Assembly: GCF_900108335.1 (NCBI RefSeq)
Contig: NZ_FNVT01000001.1
Location: forward strand, 248,001 to 312,000
From: Nonomuraea solani
Lineage (GTDB): Bacteria > Actinomycetota > Actinomycetes > Streptosporangiales > Streptosporangiaceae
Length of the DNA stretch: 64,000 nucleotides
Reading direction: 5' to 3'
Shown here: positions 61,670-64,000 of the stretch, in pieces
Numbering within the stretch: the stretch's first letter is position 1
Layout: every line of letters starts with the position of its first letter
Translations under genes and position numbers: made by a program
The notes under the pieces: model-generated
Databases searched by the model: none
What the model was told of the DNA's origin: nothing
What the model saw: only the letters and a program-made list of their open reading frames with translations

Positions 61670-62400
61670 GTCACCTCCCGCGCGGCCTCCCACAGCCGGT
61701 CGAACTCGGCTGTGAAGTGCCGGCACCAATGATGGTCACGAGCACCGTCGAGCGTGAATCCCGGGTCGCGGCCTGGGGAACGGTGGGTGCCCAGCTCGAC
61801 GTGGATGACACCGTCGTCGTCGCCGGGGTCCAGCATGAGCATCCCGAACGCCGGCAGGAACGGCAGCAGCCGCACCTCCAGGCGCTCCTCGCCCTCCATA
61901 TCGCGCAGGACGTAGAGGGTGTACCTGACCCTGTGCTCGAAGACGTCGGGCTGGTCGGGGATCGTGCTCCGCCTGGCCGCCTCCTCCGGCACCGTGCCCG
62001 TGGGGTCGATCACCAGCACCCTGACCCGCGCGCCCCGGTTCAGGCCCTTCTGCAGATCGTCCACGTAGGCGCGAATCGTCCGGCTGAGCGTCACACCGAC
62101 GAAGCGGATGTCGTTCGCGTGGGCGATGCGTGGCTTGAGGTCCTTCTCGGTGCTCAGGAAGCCGTCGCCGGCCAGCTTCGACTCCACGAGGCGGGTCAGC
62201 TCGGCCACCTGCTGCTTGGGACCGAGCGTGTTCACGGCCACCAAGGCGAGCGTGGCCAGCGTGGCGGCGCCCACGACCTTGGTGTTCACCACGTCGAAAA
62301 CGCCCAGCACGCCCACCGTCAAAGCGATGAGCGCCGTCAGATAGATCTCGAGGTTCTTGCCGGTGCCGAGGTCCGCGCGTAACCGATCCAGTAGCCACAT
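61633..62400 (-). CDS. Two-TM membrane protein with a C-terminal phospholipase-D-like/DUF5919-like domain (tentative)
   Basis: 255 residues. Two closely spaced membrane segments (about 17-33 and 42-60, IYLTALIALTVGVLGVF and VVGAATLATLALVAVNTLG) leave a cytoplasmic domain of about 190 residues. That domain has VGVTLSRTIRAYVDDLQKGLNRGARVRVLVIDP, which resembles the strand-helix-strand of PLD-like proteins, and ends with HVELGTH and FTAEFDRLWEAA. The catalytic HKD motif is not evident. I do not recognise the family firmly. The layout (2-TM anchor plus a nucleotide- or lipid-type sensor domain) also fits immune effectors, but no partner nuclease or synthase lies nearby. Confidence 0.6.
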   Translation of the reverse strand: MWLLDRLRADLGTGKNLEIYLTALIALTVGVLGVFDVVNTKVVGAATLATLALVAVNTLGPKQQVAELTRLVESKLAGDGFLSTEKDLKPRIAHANDIRFVGVTLSRTIRAYVDDLQKGLNRGARVRVLVIDPTGTVPEEAARRSTIPDQPDVFEHRVRYTLYVLRDMEGEERLEVRLLPFLPAFGMLMLDPGDDDGVIHVELGTHRSPGRDPGFTLDGARDHHWCRHFTAEFDRLWEAAREVTEADWYPAQRST

Positions 62401-62439
62401 GCGCGGTTCCTACCCGGCCCCACCCTCCTTCGCCCGGCC

Positions 62440-62660
62440 CCGAGCCCCCGGCCAGGCGAGCCGCCTGCCATGCCCGCCAGGCGTCGTGAGGCCGGTCCTC
62501 GGTCAGGTGAGCCGTTTCCTGCGCACGCCCAGCGTCGTCAGGCCGGTCCTCGGCCAGGTGAGCCGTCTCCTGCGTACGCCTGGCCTCGTGAGGTCGGGTC
62601 CCGGGTCGGGTGAACCGCCTCCTATGCCTAGCGTCGACAGGCAGGGCACCCGTCACGCCG
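62440..62660. repeat. 51-bp tandem repeat (locus G) between lhr and the 2-TM gene
   Basis: Units begin at 62481 (GCGTCGTGAGGCCGGTCCTC), 62532 and 62583, with partial units on both sides. The first two full units differ at only a few positions. A 51-base unit equals 17 codons, so a repetitive frame (RAQETAHLTEDRP-like) stays open on the minus strand, but it is not a recognisable protein. The array occupies nearly all of the 326-base gap and must contain the promoter region of the 2-TM gene. Confidence 0.85.
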
Positions 62661-62726
62661 GGCCCGCCTGCTGTGCCCGGCGTCATCATCAGGCAGTGTC
62701 GTGGGTGGGGTGTGTGTGCTGATCGT

Positions 62727-64000
62727 CTATGCCCGCAGCCGCAACCCCCGTGGTGTCGGGTGGAACCCGGCCGCCTCCAAGGCCGCCGCCAGGGGGGAGT
62801 CGACGATGGAGCCGCCGTCGGCCCGTTCGACGGTCAGTTTGCCCAGGGCGCCATCGCGTACGGCCAGGGCCAGCGCGTCCACCGCCGGCTGCAGCCGGTC
62901 GTCGTCGGTGAACGACAGCAGGGTCTTGCCCCCGCGCTCCACGTACAGCACCAGATGACCATCGACGAGCACGACCAGCGACCCCGCCTTCCGGCCGGGC
63001 TTGTGCCCGACGTCACCGGGATGCTGCGGCCACGACAATGCGGCGCCGTAAGGGCTGGCGGGGTCGGCGGCGGCCAGCACCACGGCCCGCCGGGTGCCGT
63101 CCCCGGACGGCCCAGGGGCCGCGCTCGGCGCCATGGCGCGCATCCGGTCGACCGCCCCCGGCAACGCGAACTGCGCCCCGCCGAGCCCTTCCACGAAGTA
63201 GCCCCGCCGGCACCGCCCGCTCTCCTCGTAGGCCCGCAGCACCTGGTAAACGGGCGTGAACCCGCCGGGCAGCCGCTCCGACGTCACCGCGCCCCGGGTG
63301 ACCACCCCGTGCCGTTCCAGCAGCACCTCGGCCTGGGCGTGGGCGCGCTGGGTCGTGTCGGCGGCGGGTGAGGGCAGCAGCCACCACCGCCCGGCCACGG
63401 TCGGCGGCCCGCTCCTGCTCGGCAGCACCGCCCGGCGCCGCCGCGTCGTGGCGGGCCGGTGCGCGGGCCGCCCGGTGCCGAGCGTGGCCCGCAGTGGGGA
63501 GAGCGTGTCGCCCGACACGCGGCCCGACCACACCAGGTCCCACAGCGCCGACACGAGCCCCGCGTCGTCCAGCGAGCCGAGCTGGTCGGAGATGCCACGG
63601 AAGAACAGCGCGCCGCCGCCGCCCAGGAGTTCGAGCATCCGCTCGTGCACAGGGGTGAGCGTGATCTCGGCGGGCTCCGGCAGTAGGAGCGGCGCGGTGT
63701 CGGCGAAGTAGAGCGACACCCACCCATCGCCGCCGGGCAGCGACCCCTGCCCCGACCAGATCACCTCACCCGACGAGGTCAGCTCGTCGAGCAGCGCCGG
63801 GTGGTAGCCGGGCACCCGCGAGGGCAGCACCAGCGTCTCCAGCGCCGACGCGGGCACGGCGGCCCCCTGGAGCTGCTCGATGGCGCGCACCAGCGCATCC
63901 ATCGCCCGAGCCGCCCCACCTGCCCCGGAGCCGTATCCTCCGGCCCCGCTCCGAGCTCCGCCCTCACCAGGCCCGAAGGCTCCGCTCCCGCCCCGTCCGT
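62727..64000 (-). CDS. lhr: Lhr-type ATP-dependent helicase, C-terminal part only
   Basis: The frame runs from the TAG at 62727-62729 through to the window edge without a start of its own, so the protein begins outside. The visible 423 residues correspond to the end of the Lhr C-terminal region: ITLTPVHERMLELLGGGGALFFRGISDQLG, LWDLVWSGRVSGDTLSPLRA, GRWWLLPSP, HAQAEVLLERHGVVTRGAV, ERLPGGFTPVYQVLRAYEESGRCRRGYFVEGLGGAQFALPGAVDRM, and GSLVVLVDGHLVLYVERGGKTLLSF (cut into motifs). Upstream of residue MDALVRAIEQL is a Gly/Ser/Ala-rich linker (63903-64000). Lhr is a 3'-5' helicase in DNA repair. The usual partner gene nei2 is on the same strand at 35.5 kb. Confidence 0.88.
   Translation of the reverse strand, partial: GRGGSGAFGPGEGGARSGAGGYGSGAGGAARAMDALVRAIEQLQGAAVPASALETLVLPSRVPGYHPALLDELTSSGEVIWSGQGSLPGGDGWVSLYFADTAPLLLPEPAEITLTPVHERMLELLGGGGALFFRGISDQLGSLDDAGLVSALWDLVWSGRVSGDTLSPLRATLGTGRPAHRPATTRRRRAVLPSRSGPPTVAGRWWLLPSPAADTTQRAHAQAEVLLERHGVVTRGAVTSERLPGGFTPVYQVLRAYEESGRCRRGYFVEGLGGAQFALPGAVDRMRAMAPSAAPGPSGDGTRRAVVLAAADPASPYGAALSWPQHPGDVGHKPGRKAGSLVVLVDGHLVLYVERGGKTLLSFTDDDRLQPAVDALALAVRDGALGKLTVERADGGSIVDSPLAAALEAAGFHPTPRGLRLRA

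Overview
The window is very GC-rich, uses GTG and TTG starts, and carries actinobacterial families throughout: ClgR, FtsK with a four-TM domain, SpoIIE/anti-sigma hybrids, AfsR-type STAND proteins, FCD-GntR and ROK regulators. The core genes dapA-rnj, ftsK-rodZ-like-rimO-pgsA-cinA-clgR, nei2 and lhr point to a filamentous actinomycete. Streptosporangiaceae (Nonomuraea-like) is my guess; the genus is inference only.

Layout. Core fragment 1: dapA 3' end and rnj (1-1932). Accessory block I (1.9-29.0 kb): a repeat-rich stretch with an alpha/beta hydrolase/HxlR pair, a three-gene ABC exporter beside a NarL-type two-component pair, and a DUF402 gene. Next comes a uronic/aldaric acid catabolic cluster: a glucarate-dehydratase-like enolase, an unknown probable TIM barrel, a ketoglutarate-semialdehyde-type dehydrogenase, an IclR regulator, an ABC sugar importer and uronate dehydrogenase. 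It is followed by LacI-galM, a large HATPase-PAS-GAF-PP2C phosphatase, a soluble poly-HAMP hybrid kinase and its response regulator. Core fragment 2 (29.0-36.3 kb): ftsK, RodZ-like HTH, rimO, pgsA, cinA C-domain, clgR, nei2. Accessory block II (36.3-62.7 kb): a pseudokinase/kinase tandem, a membrane PP2C, a STAND-TPR protein, Rrf2, a das-like amino-sugar importer with a NagZ-type GH3 enzyme flanked by two ROK regulators, a VanX-like dipeptidase, a YbdK-like ligase, a gamma-glutamyltransferase, a peptide ABC importer with an FCD-GntR regulator, and a 2-TM protein. The window ends inside lhr.

How the parts work together. In block I three transcription units of the uronate cluster, and iclR itself, share a 16-bp palindrome, in tandem 19-bp phasing at two loci. 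This predicts a single IclR regulon for import, oxidation, dehydration and final oxidation to 2-oxoglutarate. In block II, amino-sugar import plus GH3 hydrolysis, a D-Ala-D-Ala-type dipeptidase, peptide import and a leaderless GGT read as a possible cell-wall (muropeptide) salvage neighbourhood.

The least expected signal is structural. At least seven loci carry degenerate tandem repeats (units of 8, 33, 36, 38, 42 and 51 bp). Some lie between genes, one is inside a histidine kinase at a domain junction, and one copies the 3' end of a gene. A dispersed hairpin occurs twice and seems to have fed part of one array. No tRNA, rRNA, CRISPR array, transposase or phage gene was recognised.
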